Source: Paenibacillus sp. FSL K6-1330 (lineage in GTDB: Bacteria; Bacillota; Bacilli; Paenibacillales; Paenibacillaceae). Taken from it: a stretch of DNA of 64,000 nt. Position numbers and translations under genes: made by a program. Below the pieces are notes generated by a model. That model had not been told where the DNA came from, did not search any database, and worked only from the letters and a program-made list of their open reading frames with translations. The stretch spans positions 7,357,501 to 7,421,500 of the forward strand of contig NZ_CP150269.1 in the NCBI RefSeq assembly GCF_037976825.1. Reading direction: 5' to 3'. Shown piece by piece: positions 25,416 to 36,541 of this stretch; position 1 is the stretch's first letter; each line of letters opens with the position of its first letter.

Positions 25416-26516
25416 ATGTTTCTTGCACTGCGCGAACTTCGACATGCGAAGCTGCGCTATCTGCTGATTGGCTTCATTATGGTGCTGATTGCCTGGCTCG
25501 TCCTGTTCGTGACCGGATTGGCCCAGGGACTCTCCTCTGATAACGCCTCTTCCATACAAAATATGAAAGCCGACTATCTGGTCCTTCAGGAAGAGTCCGA
25601 TCATCGGATCAATCGCTCCATCCTTACCGAGGAGCTCTGGACCGAAGTACGGAGCCACCCAGGTGGAAACAAGGCCACCCCGCTGGGGGTACACATGAAT
25701 ACGCTGACTAAGGAAGGCTCTACAGCTAAATTCGATGCAGCTTTTTTTGCCATCGACGTGGAGAGCATGTTAGCTCCCAAGGTTGTTGAAGGTACCATGA
25801 TTAACAATACGGATGCGGACCATGTCATGGCTGACCGCTCCTTGAAAGATGACGGATACCAGTTAGGTGACCGGATCGTTGATCAGGCTACAGGCGCCAC
25901 ATATACCATTGCGGCGTTTACTGAAGGACAGTCCTACAGCCATGCTCCGGTTATTCATATGAATTTTGAAGGGTGGAAGGCTCTTCAGCCAAGGAGTGCG
26001 AAGCAAGAACCCATCTATAGTGCAATTGTTTTGAATGGCAGTCCGGAACAAAAGGAAACCCTAGCGCGGGACATATCCGGCATTGAGATCATGACGAAAG
26101 ACGAAGCGCTGCAGGGCATCCCCGGATTTAAGGAGGAGCAAGGCTCTCTTATCATGATGATTGTATTCTTGTTTGTGATCGCGGCTTTTGTCCTGGCTGT
26201 GTTCTTTTACGTCATCACGATTCAGAAAATGAATCAGTTCGGCGTCCTGAAGGCCATTGGAGCTGGAACCGGCTATCTGGTGAGGAATCTCATTTTTCAA
26301 GTCCTGACCCTTACCATCGTCAGTCTTGCGATCAGCATTGGCCTGACTTATGGAGTATCGCTCCTACTGTCCGGCATCGTACCGTTTTCATTACCCCCTT
26401 CGGTCGTCCTGCTCTGTTCGTTGCTATTCCTCGCGGTATCCCTGATGGGATCGCTATTGTCGCTGTATCGCGTCATCAAGATCGATGCCATCGAAGCTAT
26501 CGGGAGGGCTGCATAA
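25416..26516 (+). CDS. ABC transporter permease, MacB/FtsX type
   Basis: 366 residues. One N-terminal helix (LIGFIMVLIAWLVLFVTGLA), a large extracytoplasmic domain (about 40-245), then three helices at the C-terminus with the FtsX-like segment QKMNQFGVLKAIGAGTGYLV. This four-helix layout is that of MacB/DevC/LolE mechanotransmission exporters, not importers. The ATG at 25416 has GGAG nine bases upstream; the frame opens earlier at 25377 without usable spacing. Stop and next start overlap, so it is coupled to the ATPase. Confidence 0.85.
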   Translation: MFLALRELRHAKLRYLLIGFIMVLIAWLVLFVTGLAQGLSSDNASSIQNMKADYLVLQEESDHRINRSILTEELWTEVRSHPGGNKATPLGVHMNTLTKEGSTAKFDAAFFAIDVESMLAPKVVEGTMINNTDADHVMADRSLKDDGYQLGDRIVDQATGATYTIAAFTEGQSYSHAPVIHMNFEGWKALQPRSAKQEPIYSAIVLNGSPEQKETLARDISGIEIMTKDEALQGIPGFKEEQGSLIMMIVFLFVIAAFVLAVFFYVITIQKMNQFGVLKAIGAGTGYLVRNLIFQVLTLTIVSLAISIGLTYGVSLLLSGIVPFSLPPSVVLLCSLLFLAVSLMGSLLSLYRVIKIDAIEAIGRAA

Positions 26517-27214
26517 TGAAATCATCCAAACTGTTATTGGATCAGGTGAGCAAACAATTCGGCGATGGGGATACCACAGTTAACGTACTTAACAACATAT
26601 CACTGGACATCAAAAGCGGGGAATTTGTCGCGGTTGTTGGGCCTTCCGGCTCCGGCAAAAGTACCTTTCTCTCCATTGCAGGGGCACTGCTGTCCCCTAC
26701 CCGGGGACGAATATGGATGGGCGATCAGGAGGTTACAAGGCTATCTGCAAAAAAAATGAATCAGCTGCGGCTGAACCATATCGGATTTGTCTTTCAATCC
26801 TCCAATCTGATTCCTTATCTAACTGTTCGCGATCAGCTCCTCCTGATTGCCAAGCTGGCAGGTCAGCACGGCCAGGAGCCGCAGCAGCGGGCGGATGAGC
26901 TGCTTCATCGGCTGGGTTTATCGCACCGTAAGTTTCATTACCCTGAGAGCTTATCCGGCGGCGAACGGCAGCGCGTTGCCATTGCCCGGGCATGGATGAA
27001 CAATCCGGAGCTCATTCTTGCAGACGAGCCGACTGCAAGCCTGGATTCGGAGCGCGGTCGAACCGTTGTTCAGATGCTCGCCGATGAGGTCAAGTTGCGC
27101 CAGAAAGCCGCCGTCATGGTCACGCATGACAAGCGCATGCTCGATCTATGTGACCGAATCGTCTATATCGAGGACGGCAAGTTAACCGAACAGCGACCGC
27201 CCACTCTGCTATAG
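26516..27214 (+). CDS. ABC transporter ATPase, LolD/MacB type
   Basis: 232 residues, complete nucleotide-binding domain: Walker [10 protein letters not shown]-loop [10 protein letters not shown], signature LSGGERQR, Walker B LILADEPT and H-loop VTHD. Works with the preceding permease. The family exports or extracts amphipathic peptides, lipids or antibiotics; the operon with its own two-component system fits a resistance or detoxification role (inference). Confidence 0.93.
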   Translation: MKSSKLLLDQVSKQFGDGDTTVNVLNNISLDIKSGEFVAVVGPSGSGKSTFLSIAGALLSPTRGRIWMGDQEVTRLSAKKMNQLRLNHIGFVFQSSNLIPYLTVRDQLLLIAKLAGQHGQEPQQRADELLHRLGLSHRKFHYPESLSGGERQRVAIARAWMNNPELILADEPTASLDSERGRTVVQMLADEVKLRQKAAVMVTHDKRMLDLCDRIVYIEDGKLTEQRPPTLL

Positions 27215-27220
27215 TATGAA

Positions 27221-27270
27221 AAAACCGGATTCATCCCTAGTAACCTAGTAGATGAATCCGGTTTTTATTA
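27221..27270 (+). terminator. Terminator of the two-component/ABC operon
   Basis: Perfect 15-bp stem AAAACCGGATTCATC / GATGAATCCGGTTTT with T run. Confidence 0.92.
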
Positions 27271-27552
27271 TGCTGGATCGTGTACCTTGTCCAGCTCTCA
27301 AGAAGGCCATACGCCTCATTGAATTCGTATGGCTTCTGTCCCCCCTACATTGTTCTGACTGCATATACCCGCTGCCTTTAGCCCCAATTCCAAATTATCA
27401 GCGTGCTGTCCTCTATGTCTCTCTCCATTATAGGGTGGATGGACAACCGACTAAGGGATAATATTATTCAAATGAAGGGACAAATTCTTCCACATTTTGG
27501 GTATCAATGTTATCTCAAAGGTGTTTCTTGATTTCACTTCATTGCCCAAAAG
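27271..27552. other. Spacer between convergent ABC operon and purA
   Basis: About 280 bp with no believable gene, no recognised motif and no repeat. Confidence 0.4.
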
Positions 27553-27581
27553 AAAAACCCGCCGACAATATCATCGGCAGG
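27553..27581 (-). terminator. Terminator of purA
   Basis: Minus-strand stem CCTGCCGA / TCGGCGGG (one G-T pair) with an 8-base loop, followed by TTTTTC. Confidence 0.85.
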
Positions 27582-27646
27582 ATCATGGACCTATCTTATT
27601 GTTGAAGTTGAACTTCTAGTCTCTCTATTCTTGGTCCAACGCTAGA

Positions 27647-28966
<1,320 letters not shown>

Positions 28967-29047
28967 TTAATATTTCACGTAACACTGAAGAAATAACCTC
29001 TACATGATGATTAAAATTCAACCTCACTGCACTAAAGCAGCAATACC

Positions 29048-29076
29048 AGTGTAACAGTCCCCATTTTTAAAGTCAA
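29048..29076 (-). promoter_or_regulatory. purA promoter
   Basis: TTGACT (29071-29076) and TACACT (29048-29053) on the minus strand with a 17-bp spacer, about 110 bp upstream of the purA start. Confidence 0.7.
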
Positions 29077-29080
29077 ATAC

Positions 29081-29123
29081 AAAAACGAACAATCGCACAT
29101 CAGTGTGTACGATTGTTCGGAAT
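29081..29123 (-). terminator. dnaB-side terminator overlapping inverted PurBoxes
   Basis: Stem CGAACAATCG / CGATTGTTCG followed by TTTTTG on the minus strand ends transcription arriving from dnaB. The same arms hold AAAACGAACAAT (29082-29093), a full match to the Bacillus PurBox AWWWCGAACWWT. A one-mismatch inverted partner lies at 29112-29123, just upstream of the purA promoter. Confidence 0.7.
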
Positions 29124-29171
29124 TAGGACGAGATTATACAATGATTGCCGCATTATTCGGGGAACCACCAT

Positions 29172-29326
29172 AAGAAAAACGACTGTCGACGTACTTTCTC
29201 TGAAGACAGACCGCGGTTAGAGGAAGTTTTTCTTGCGATATCAGGAAGGCCCAAGCTTCGAAGTTTATACTTGATATCTTAAGAAATGCCCCTAACTTAC
29301 AGCCAGTGGCAGGTATCTGTCTGGCT
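29172..29326 (-). other. Structured 3' region after dnaB
   Basis: Three successive hairpins between dnaB and the terminator: AGCCAG/CTGGCT (29301-29326), TGATATC/GATATCA (29237-29278) and AAGAAAAAC/GTTTTTCTT (29172-29234, with inner structure). No coding frame. No known riboswitch consensus was recognised. Confidence 0.4.
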
Positions 29327-29348
29327 AGACTAAGGTTGAATACCGCCG

Positions 29349-30713
29349 TTATCCGGCGGCGAAGGCATCGGCATGGGTTCGCTCGTAATTGACGAATTTA
29401 TTAAAGTTCTTCAGGAAGACCAGTTCCACCGTGCCTACAGGACCATTACGCTGTTTGGCAATGATGATCTCGATGATGTTCTTCTTCTCCGTCTCCTGAT
29501 TGTAATAATCATCCCGGTACAAGAACGCAACGATATCGGCATCCTGCTCAATCGAACCGGATTCCCGAAGGTCACTCATCATCGGACGCTTATCCTGACG
29601 CTGCTCCACTCCCCGGCTGAGCTGTGACAGAGCAATAACCGGCACTTCGAGCTCACGGGCGATTTGTTTAAGCGTACGCGAGATCTCGGATACCTCCTGC
29701 TGCCGGTTCTCCCCGGCCTTGCCGCGTCCATGAATGAGTTGGAGGTAATCGATCAGGATCATGCCGAGCCCCTTCTCCTTCTTCAGACGGCGGCACTTCG
29801 CACGTATATCGGCAACCGTAACGCCCGGTGTATCATCAATGTAGATCTCGGCTTCCGACAGAGCTGCAATGCCCATCGTGAGTTTGGACCAATCCTCATC
29901 ACCCTTGAAATCACCGTTACGCATGACCCCGGCGTCCAGGTTAGCCTCCGCACAGATCATACGCTGTACGAGCTGCGGCGCTGACATCTCCAGACTGAAG
30001 ATCGCTACGGTTTCCTTGGCACGAATCGCCACATTCTGGGCGATATTCAAGGCAAATGCGGTTTTACCTACGGAAGGACGGGCAGCTACGATGATCAAGT
30101 CGTTGCGCTGGAATCCGCTTGTCATTTTGTCCAAGTCCACGAAGCCGGATGGAATTCCCGTTGTATTTCCCCGGTTCTGATGGAGAACCTCCACCTTCTC
30201 GAATACTTCCATCAGCACATCGCGGATCGCAATAAACCCGCTGCCTGTGCGTCGATTGGAGATCTCGAGAATGCGACGCTCCGCCTCGCTGAGCATACCG
30301 GATACATCTTCTCCTCCGGTATATCCTTCACTGACAATCTGTGTTGCGGTTCGAATCAACCGCCGCAGCATCGATTTCTCTTCGATGATCTGGGCGTAAT
30401 AATCCACGTTTGCAGCCGTCGGAACCGCATGTGCCAGCTTGGCTAAATAGCTGACGCCTCCGACCTCTTCCAGCTGCCCTTTATCTTGCAGGAGAGATGT
30501 AAGGGTCACCAGATCGATCGGTTGATTGCCTTCCCCGAGCTGCACCATAACTTCATAGATCATCTGATGCGTTTTGTCGTAGAAGTCCTCGGCCTGCACC
30601 CGCTCCATCGCTGTAATCAGCGCTTCACTTTGCAGCAGAATGGCACCCAGCACCGCCTGCTCTGCCTCAAGGTTCTGCGGGGGGACCCGATCGAAATAGA
30701 GTTCTCCTCCCAT
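29349..30713 (-). CDS. dnaB: Replicative DNA helicase
   Basis: 454 residues, DnaB family (named dnaC in B. subtilis): a ring helicase that unwinds DNA ahead of the fork. N-terminal domain (PPQNLEAEQAVLGAILLQ) and RecA-like domain with Walker A ARPSVGKTA, Walker B ILIDYLQLI and the arginine-finger region near SGSIEQDAD. No intein. GGAG precedes the ATG. It follows rplI by one base in the gdpP-rplI-dnaB operon, as in other Bacilli. Confidence 0.97.
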   Translation of the reverse strand: MGGELYFDRVPPQNLEAEQAVLGAILLQSEALITAMERVQAEDFYDKTHQMIYEVMVQLGEGNQPIDLVTLTSLLQDKGQLEEVGGVSYLAKLAHAVPTAANVDYYAQIIEEKSMLRRLIRTATQIVSEGYTGGEDVSGMLSEAERRILEISNRRTGSGFIAIRDVLMEVFEKVEVLHQNRGNTTGIPSGFVDLDKMTSGFQRNDLIIVAARPSVGKTAFALNIAQNVAIRAKETVAIFSLEMSAPQLVQRMICAEANLDAGVMRNGDFKGDEDWSKLTMGIAALSEAEIYIDDTPGVTVADIRAKCRRLKKEKGLGMILIDYLQLIHGRGKAGENRQQEVSEISRTLKQIARELEVPVIALSQLSRGVEQRQDKRPMMSDLRESGSIEQDADIVAFLYRDDYYNQETEKKNIIEIIIAKQRNGPVGTVELVFLKNFNKFVNYERTHADAFAAG

Positions 30714-30714
30714 A

Positions 30715-31158
30715 TTACTCCTCCGTAATTTGAACCTTGAGCGTCGCCTTGACGTCAGGGTGCAGCTTCACCGGAATCTGGGTAACACCCAGACTGCGGA
30801 TCGGATCGCTAAGTTCAATTTTGCGTTTGTCGATTTTGATCTTCTGTCCTGCCAGAGCTTCAGCAATTTGTTTGCTGGTAATGGCACCGAACAAACGGCC
30901 GCCCTCTCCAGCTTTAGCTTTCAGGATAACCGTCATCTCTTCCAGCTTCTTGCCGAGCGCCTGCGCCTCTTCCTTCTCCTGGGCTTTGCGCTTCTCCTCG
31001 GAAGCCTGCTGCTGCTCCAGCGTCTTCATGTTGCCGTCGGTTGCCGGACGAGCGACTCCCCGCGGAATCAGGAAGTTTGTTGCGTACCCTTCCGAAACTT
31101 CCTTCACTTCACCTTTCTTGCCTTGACCCTTCATATCTTTTATGAAAATGACTTTCAT
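30715..31158 (-). CDS. rplI: 50S ribosomal protein L9
   Basis: 147 residues, normal length. N-terminal rRNA-binding domain [20 protein letters not shown] and [13 protein letters not shown], long helix, C-terminal domain starting near [14 protein letters not shown]. Start overlaps the gdpP stop (ATGA). Confidence 0.98.
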   Translation of the reverse strand: MKVIFIKDMKGQGKKGEVKEVSEGYATNFLIPRGVARPATDGNMKTLEQQQASEEKRKAQEKEEAQALGKKLEEMTVILKAKAGEGGRLFGAITSKQIAEALAGQKIKIDKRKIELSDPIRSLGVTQIPVKLHPDVKATLKVQITEE

Positions 31159-33155
31159 TCAAATAACCCCTCTTTCGCTTCGATGTCCTTCAGTACCTCC
31201 ATCAACTTCTCCTCGGCTTTCTCAGGCGTCGTATCCAGTTGTACTGCGGCGTTCGTTAAATGTCCGCCTCCCCCGAGACGTTCCATAATCATCTGAACAT
31301 TCATCTTGCCCATGGAGCGGGCGCTAATGCCAATCTTGCCGTCTGTGCGTTCGCTAATGACAAACGATGCCTGCACATCCGTCATATTCAGCAGCATATC
31401 CGCTACTTGAGCGATCAGCAGCTGCGGCATAGGCTCCCCGCTCGTCGATACCGCAATGGCGATATGGTCATATACCATTTTAGCATGTTTCACGATTTCT
31501 GCCTTCGCTATAAATTCTGTCAGATCTTCCTTGAGCACCCGCTGAATCATCATCGTATCAGCTCCGTGACGCCGTAGGAAACCGGCAGCCTCGAACGTTC
31601 TCGATCCCGTGTGGAGGGCAAAATGCTTGGTATCTACCGTGATCCCCGCCAATAGGGCCGTCGCCTCAACCGGAGTAAGGGATACCCGCTCGTGAATATA
31701 TTGCAGTACCTCGGTAACCAGCTCACAGGTCGAGGAGGCATACGGTTCAAGATAGATCAGCACTGCATCATTAATAAACTCTTCTCCGCGCCGGTGATGA
31801 TCCATCACCACAACCCGGCTTGCGCGATGAACCAGCCGCGGCTCCATCGTCATTGAGGCTTTATGCGTATCAACCACAACGAGCAATGTATGCTCTGTCA
31901 TCATCTGCATCGCTTGTTCGGTGGAGACGAAGCGGTTCATCAAGGCCTCGTCCTTGCGGACCTCTTCCATAAGCCTCGAAATCGACGGATTCATTCCCTC
32001 CATCACGATATAAGCCTCCACTTTATACATCTGGGCTGCTTTCAGTATGCCGATTGCAGCGCCGACCACGTCCATATCCGGCAGCTTATGGCCCATGATG
32101 ATCACTTTGTCGCTCTCCTGCATCAAATCACGCAGCGCATGCGAGATGACACGTGCCCTTACGCGCGTCCGTTTCTCCACTGCATTGGATTTACCGCCAT
32201 AGAAGGAAAGCCTTTGACCCGCTTTGACGGCAGCTTGATCTCCGCCGCGGCCCAGCGCCATATCCAAACTGGATTGTGCCAGCTGCCCTAGCTCCGTAAT
32301 GTCCTCTGAACCGAAGGCAAGGCCAACGCTTAGCGTCAGCGGTACCTTCAGATCGGCGGTCATCTCCCGGACTTCATCCAAGATGAGAAAACGGCTGTTC
32401 TCCAGCGCATCCAGCGACCGGTGGTTGAGCATCATCAAATAGCGGTCCGAGGAAAGTCTCCGCAAATAGACGTTAAATTCACGCGCCCAATCGGTGATCT
32501 CACTGGTTACCTTCGCAATCAATGCCGTACGCTGTTGATCATCCATCCCCTGCGAGGCCTCATCGATGTTATCCATCATGATAATGCCCAAAGCCAATCG
32601 CTCATCCTCATACCGCTGCCTTAGCACGGCCAGCTCGGTAATCTCATCCAGATAAATGAGTCGCTCATCCGGAATGACGGTTGCTCCATAGAACTTATCC
32701 TCGTGGGAGATCTCCAGACGAATTTCTTTCGGCAGCTTCTCCTTGTTATCCTTCTTCTCTTGGGCTTCCTTCATCGCGTTAACCAGCTGAGGAAACAACT
32801 CCTGCAAGGATACCCCGACCAACGATTGATGCGGAAACATATTGACTACGAATTGGTTATGCCACTCCACTGTCTTGTCTTCGCTGTACAGCACAATGCC
32901 AAATGGCAGTACGCTTACCGCTTCGCCCTCGACCCGCTGAATCCGAAATGACAGATCCCCAATATAATCCACCAGCTCGCGGCGGAATCGCATCTCCGTC
33001 TTCAGCATCGCATAGCCGCCTACCACCGCAAGCAGCAATCCGACCAGCCCCAGAATGGTATTGTAGAACGACAGAAAAATAACAAGCAGAAGCACCAGCG
33101 CAAACGCCCAGACGGTATGATAGCCGTGCCAGCGCTTCTGCAGAAATTTAGGCAT
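31155..33155 (-). CDS. gdpP: GdpP (YybT) cyclic-di-AMP phosphodiesterase
   Basis: 666 residues: two N-terminal membrane helices, PAS-like heme-binding domain (about 85-145), degenerate GGDEF (about 170-300) and DHH/DHHA1 phosphodiesterase. DHH motifs seen: [21 protein letters not shown], the DHH triad in MDHHRRG, and the C-terminal GGGGH. Hydrolyses c-di-AMP to pApA at the membrane, affecting wall homeostasis, potassium and beta-lactam tolerance. First functional partner of a DarB-like c-di-AMP receptor 1.5 kb away. Confidence 0.95.
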   Translation of the reverse strand: MPKFLQKRWHGYHTVWAFALVLLLVIFLSFYNTILGLVGLLLAVVGGYAMLKTEMRFRRELVDYIGDLSFRIQRVEGEAVSVLPFGIVLYSEDKTVEWHNQFVVNMFPHQSLVGVSLQELFPQLVNAMKEAQEKKDNKEKLPKEIRLEISHEDKFYGATVIPDERLIYLDEITELAVLRQRYEDERLALGIIMMDNIDEASQGMDDQQRTALIAKVTSEITDWAREFNVYLRRLSSDRYLMMLNHRSLDALENSRFLILDEVREMTADLKVPLTLSVGLAFGSEDITELGQLAQSSLDMALGRGGDQAAVKAGQRLSFYGGKSNAVEKRTRVRARVISHALRDLMQESDKVIIMGHKLPDMDVVGAAIGILKAAQMYKVEAYIVMEGMNPSISRLMEEVRKDEALMNRFVSTEQAMQMMTEHTLLVVVDTHKASMTMEPRLVHRASRVVVMDHHRRGEEFINDAVLIYLEPYASSTCELVTEVLQYIHERVSLTPVEATALLAGITVDTKHFALHTGSRTFEAAGFLRRHGADTMMIQRVLKEDLTEFIAKAEIVKHAKMVYDHIAIAVSTSGEPMPQLLIAQVADMLLNMTDVQASFVISERTDGKIGISARSMGKMNVQMIMERLGGGGHLTNAAVQLDTTPEKAEEKLMEVLKDIEAKEGLFE

Positions 33156-33166
33156 GACTCATCACC

Positions 33167-34084
33167 CTATCTTTTGGTTTTACTAAACGCCTGACGAAGT
33201 GGGAACGCCAAGTCCAGGATTCCGATAATCATAGCCGGCGGGAACAGCACAATCGGTAAAGCCGTCAAAAGCGGCACAATCGGATGCCACTTCCGTTCGT
33301 GAGCGAGATAGTAGAAGAACCCCAGCGCTTGGATCATGAAGCAGATCTGCAGCAAAGGTGTAGCGTTAGCCACAATCATCTTCATGAAGGTATTGTCCGA
33401 ATCGACGGTTGCTATGTTGATGAAGAAAATGAGCAAGTAGTACCAGATCAGGGAACGCGGCAGCATCCATTCTCTAGCCGGCTTCAGCCGCGGCACGGAC
33501 AAGCCCATGCTGCCCAGTGTAGGACGAGCCAAAGCATGGGTTACCACCGTCATGAGGAACGAGCTGATAATCATCGCAAATGGAACCAAGCGCATCGTTT
33601 GATCTTTAATGAACTGTGTATCGAGTTCTGTGCCAAGGAACTGTCCGCCTAGGCCGCCTTCTACACCCATCTCAGTGAGCGGAGCGGTCGTCATCTTCAC
33701 AATCTCATCCACGTACTCCGACAGATTTAATTGGAAGAAGGCCGTGCTGATCATGAGCAGAACGAGCATTTCCACCAGCATGACAGCCATGCCATACTTC
33801 AATACCTGCATGGCAGCCTTCCGCTTCCGGTACAAATACCCCATGACGATCCCCGGAATGGCAAAATAGATCGCGAATAACACATATATGGGATGAATCA
33901 GAAGCGCGATCAGCCACACGGGCACCACATGCATGATAAATGATTTTGTATTCAAAGCCGTAAACAGAACCGCAACCGGCAGAACTAACAAGAAAGCCGT
34001 TACGATCGAAAAGGGTGTGAGTAGTGATAGCAGCAGAAGCAAATAAATAACGCTCCATACCGCCGTAGTCCAGCGCAGTTTCAA
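33167..34084 (-). CDS. yybS: YybS-family membrane protein (DUF2232)
   Basis: 305 residues and about eight hydrophobic helices, of the family that sits just before gdpP in Bacillus. The frame opens with GTG at 34093, but that GTG is part of GAGGTG; the TTG at 34084, six bases after it, is the likelier start. Probable polytopic membrane protein of unknown role. Confidence 0.85.
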   Translation of the reverse strand: MKLRWTTAVWSVIYLLLLLSLLTPFSIVTAFLLVLPVAVLFTALNTKSFIMHVVPVWLIALLIHPIYVLFAIYFAIPGIVMGYLYRKRKAAMQVLKYGMAVMLVEMLVLLMISTAFFQLNLSEYVDEIVKMTTAPLTEMGVEGGLGGQFLGTELDTQFIKDQTMRLVPFAMIISSFLMTVVTHALARPTLGSMGLSVPRLKPAREWMLPRSLIWYYLLIFFINIATVDSDNTFMKMIVANATPLLQICFMIQALGFFYYLAHERKWHPIVPLLTALPIVLFPPAMIIGILDLAFPLRQAFSKTKR

Positions 34085-34089
34085 TATGT

Positions 34090-34401
34090 TCACCTCTTAC
34101 GTAAATGTTCTTCGAGCGCGGAAATATCCTGGTACCAATCTTCCAGTTGATGTCCTTCCTGCTTATGCTTTTTCAATTTCTCTAACAAGAGATCGTCCAA
34201 ATCCCGATAGGTCAAGCCGAGCCTTCGGCCCAGTATGTATGAGCTCATCATCAGGCTTGCCAAACTGTCTCCAACCTTTGTAGTGCTGCCTTCCCATAGA
34301 GCTTTGAATAACCGGGATACATTGTCAATTACTTCGGTTTTGAGCCATTCAATCACTTTGGCGCGTTTAGCTACATCCAAGTCCTTCGGCATATTTGGCA
34401 T
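34090..34401 (-). CDS. MazG-like family protein
   Basis: 103 residues, all-helical, with LKTEVIDNVSRLFKALWEGS and GDSLASLMMSSYILGRRLGL, resembling the short MazG-like family found beside yybS/gdpP in Bacilli. The EExxE-type metal site of true MazG pyrophosphohydrolases is not evident, so enzymatic activity is doubtful. The second ATG (34401) has GGGAG eight bases upstream. Confidence 0.7.
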   Translation of the reverse strand: MPNMPKDLDVAKRAKVIEWLKTEVIDNVSRLFKALWEGSTTKVGDSLASLMMSSYILGRRLGLTYRDLDDLLLEKLKKHKQEGHQLEDWYQDISALEEHLRKR

Positions 34402-34653
34402 ATCCATCTCTCCCTGAAAACAGCTTTATTCTCCATTATAGCATAAAAAAAAGCCGCCCACACAAAGGCCCATGCACCCTGTCCATCCTTAGAACCAGCG
34501 GATAGAGATAAGCTACCTTCTCTTTGTACTCCAATCGGGCCCCGGTTATTCCTCCCCGCTCTTTCACTGCTGCCTCGCTTCTATAAAAATAGGACGTGTT
34601 ACCCACATTGTCATCGTGGTCCCACGCCCTTGTTTATTCACAAATCTACTTGA

Positions 34654-35088
34654 TTATGATGCCCCGTGAGACTCCATCGTCTCCTTGGAGACAAACCGTT
34701 CACAATACTCAATGATAAGGCTTCTGCGTACAATGCCGATAAAGCGGTTCATATCGTCCACCACAGGCACAAAGTTCTGCACCTTGGCCAGATTAATCAG
34801 ATCCTCCATCCGGGCGTCAATCGACACCGGTTTAATATCCATACGAAAAGGAACATCCTTCAATAAAAATTTCGAAGCATTCTCAAAGGTGATTTTGCCA
34901 TCCGAATTTTTCATATGCCACAACAGATCACCTTCCGTTACAGTCCCTGCGTACTGTCCGTTCTTATCCAGTACGGGCACAGCCGTGTATCGGTGAAACT
35001 CCATCCGTTCCAGCGTCTGCCTGAGCGTAGAATCCAGTGTTAAACAGATCACTTCCTGCTTCGGTAATAGAAAAAAAGCGATATTCAT
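34654..35088 (-). CDS. darB: CBS-pair protein, DarB/CbpB-like c-di-AMP receptor
   Basis: 144 residues made of two CBS motifs: FHRYTAVPVLDKNGQYAGTV, and VQNFVPVVDDMNRFIGIVRR with the following helix. The N-terminus NIAFFLLPKQEVICL and the spacing match B. subtilis YkuL/DarB, which binds c-di-AMP and in its apo form stimulates Rel and pyruvate carboxylase. AAGGAGG precedes the start, and a small hairpin (ATGACT/AGTCAT, 35106-35128) lies just before it and might mask translation. Assignment is by motif pattern; other small CBS proteins remain possible. Confidence 0.75.
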   Translation of the reverse strand: MNIAFFLLPKQEVICLTLDSTLRQTLERMEFHRYTAVPVLDKNGQYAGTVTEGDLLWHMKNSDGKITFENASKFLLKDVPFRMDIKPVSIDARMEDLINLAKVQNFVPVVDDMNRFIGIVRRSLIIEYCERFVSKETMESHGAS

Positions 35089-35233
35089 AATGCATTATCC
35101 TCCTTATGACTCCAACTTCTGAAGTCATGTTAAGTAACCTTCCTGATTTAAAGCCTAGGTATGCAGGTTACTCCTTCCCCTATCCATACTCATACATACG
35201 TTAACTTCGTCGTTCTGATTCCTTGTATAGGGC

Positions 35234-35263
35234 ACAAAATCAGCAGCCATCCGACTGCTGATT
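35234..35263 (-). terminator. Terminator of the LCP gene
   Basis: Minus-strand stem AATCAGCAG / CTGCTGATT with an 8-base loop and TTTTG. Confidence 0.8.
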
Positions 35264-35312
35264 GAGATGAAGCAACGTACTATGACATTCATCCGGGTAT
35301 ACCGGTGTATAT

Positions 35313-36299
35313 TTATTTCAACTTTTGCTTCTCTGCATCTTTGGGCTGCAGCAGCTGGTCAGCCGGTGTATCCGGATTCATCCAGTTGTCAATTAAATCC
35401 CGAGCTTCCTGCACATCATCCATGTCGGGCTCGTTGTAATAGACGCCGCCAATTTTCATGCCTTCCCCCATGATTGTAAAGCTGGTCATATCCACTTTAC
35501 CCCCGGTCAGCATCTGCTTCGCCAGGTCAATAATGAATTTAGGCTGCATATCGGTCTGGAAATTATCTCCCATGATCTCGATAAGTTCAGGCACCTTGCC
35601 GATCTGATCAAGCTTCATCACCCGCTTGGCCGCTACGTCCAAAAACACTTGTTGTCTCTTCGCACGATTAAAGTCGCTATCTTCCCGATATCGGACATAA
35701 TTCAAAGCTTCCTCGCCGTTATAAATCGGTTTGTTGGCTTCAATCGTGAATTTCTCATGGTCTCTGCCTTTATTGACGATATCCTTGCCGATCGGCAGCT
35801 CCACGCCCCCGATGGCATCAACAACATTCTTCAAGCCCTTAAAATTAATGGAAGCATAATAATTAAGTTCTTCCTCGAAAAATGCCTCCATTGTATCTTT
35901 GGCCATTTGATGTCCGCCAAATGCAAACGCGTGGTTAATCTTGTCTTTCTTGTCCTTACCGATAATATCGACATACGTGTCCCTTGGAACCGATATTAAG
36001 AGCACTTTGGACTCCATGGGACGCACAACCGCATAGATCAACGTATCCGAACGCGCAGGTTCATCCTCCCGCTGGTCACTCCCAAGCAGCATAACGGAGA
36101 ACGGTTCGCTCTGGAGTACTACAGGTTCAGGGGTCTTGTCGCTCTGGAGCGGTTTATACGATTTCTGCAATGATTCCTCTACATCTTTTGCCATAAACAG
36201 ATCAAATGCTACAACCGCAAGCTGCGTTCTGAACAGAAACGCGGTGGAGCCCAGCAGTATGACCAAAGCGAGAGTAATATATATTGATTTCCTCTTCAT
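35313..36299 (-). CDS. LytR-CpsA-Psr family transferase
   Basis: 328 residues. Short cytoplasmic start, one membrane helix (IYITLALVILLGSTAFLF), then the LCP domain with MLLGSDQREDEPARSDTLI, SVPRDTYVDI, AFAFGGHQMAKDT and the Arg-rich RYREDSDFNRAKRQQ that binds the polyprenyl pyrophosphate. Enzymes of this family attach teichoic acid or other glycopolymers to peptidoglycan. Single gene with its own terminator. Confidence 0.93.
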   Translation of the reverse strand: MKRKSIYITLALVILLGSTAFLFRTQLAVVAFDLFMAKDVEESLQKSYKPLQSDKTPEPVVLQSEPFSVMLLGSDQREDEPARSDTLIYAVVRPMESKVLLISVPRDTYVDIIGKDKKDKINHAFAFGGHQMAKDTMEAFFEEELNYYASINFKGLKNVVDAIGGVELPIGKDIVNKGRDHEKFTIEANKPIYNGEEALNYVRYREDSDFNRAKRQQVFLDVAAKRVMKLDQIGKVPELIEIMGDNFQTDMQPKFIIDLAKQMLTGGKVDMTSFTIMGEGMKIGGVYYNEPDMDDVQEARDLIDNWMNPDTPADQLLQPKDAEKQKLK

Positions 36300-36405
36300 G
36301 AGTTCGATTCCTTCTTTATTATAAAATAATTTAATGGATAAGTCAGATCGTTAAAGGTCCTTGCTTGCACCCCAAGCTACTTGGCTCACCCTCCTCTCCT
36401 TATTA

Positions 36406-36424
36406 AACGGGAACTCTTCCCGTT
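36406..36424 (-). terminator. Possible weak terminator after the carboxypeptidase gene
   Basis: Perfect stem AACGGGAA / TTCCCGTT with a 3-base loop, followed only by TTAATAA on the minus strand. Confidence 0.4.
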
Positions 36425-36541
36425 GACTCACTTCATATCAGTAGGTCAGTTCCAACACATCATCTATTGTAAACCAGATTATTGTCAAATGTGAACCCTT
36501 CACGGGCAGTTCTATAAATCTACCAACTCTTCAACGATCCG

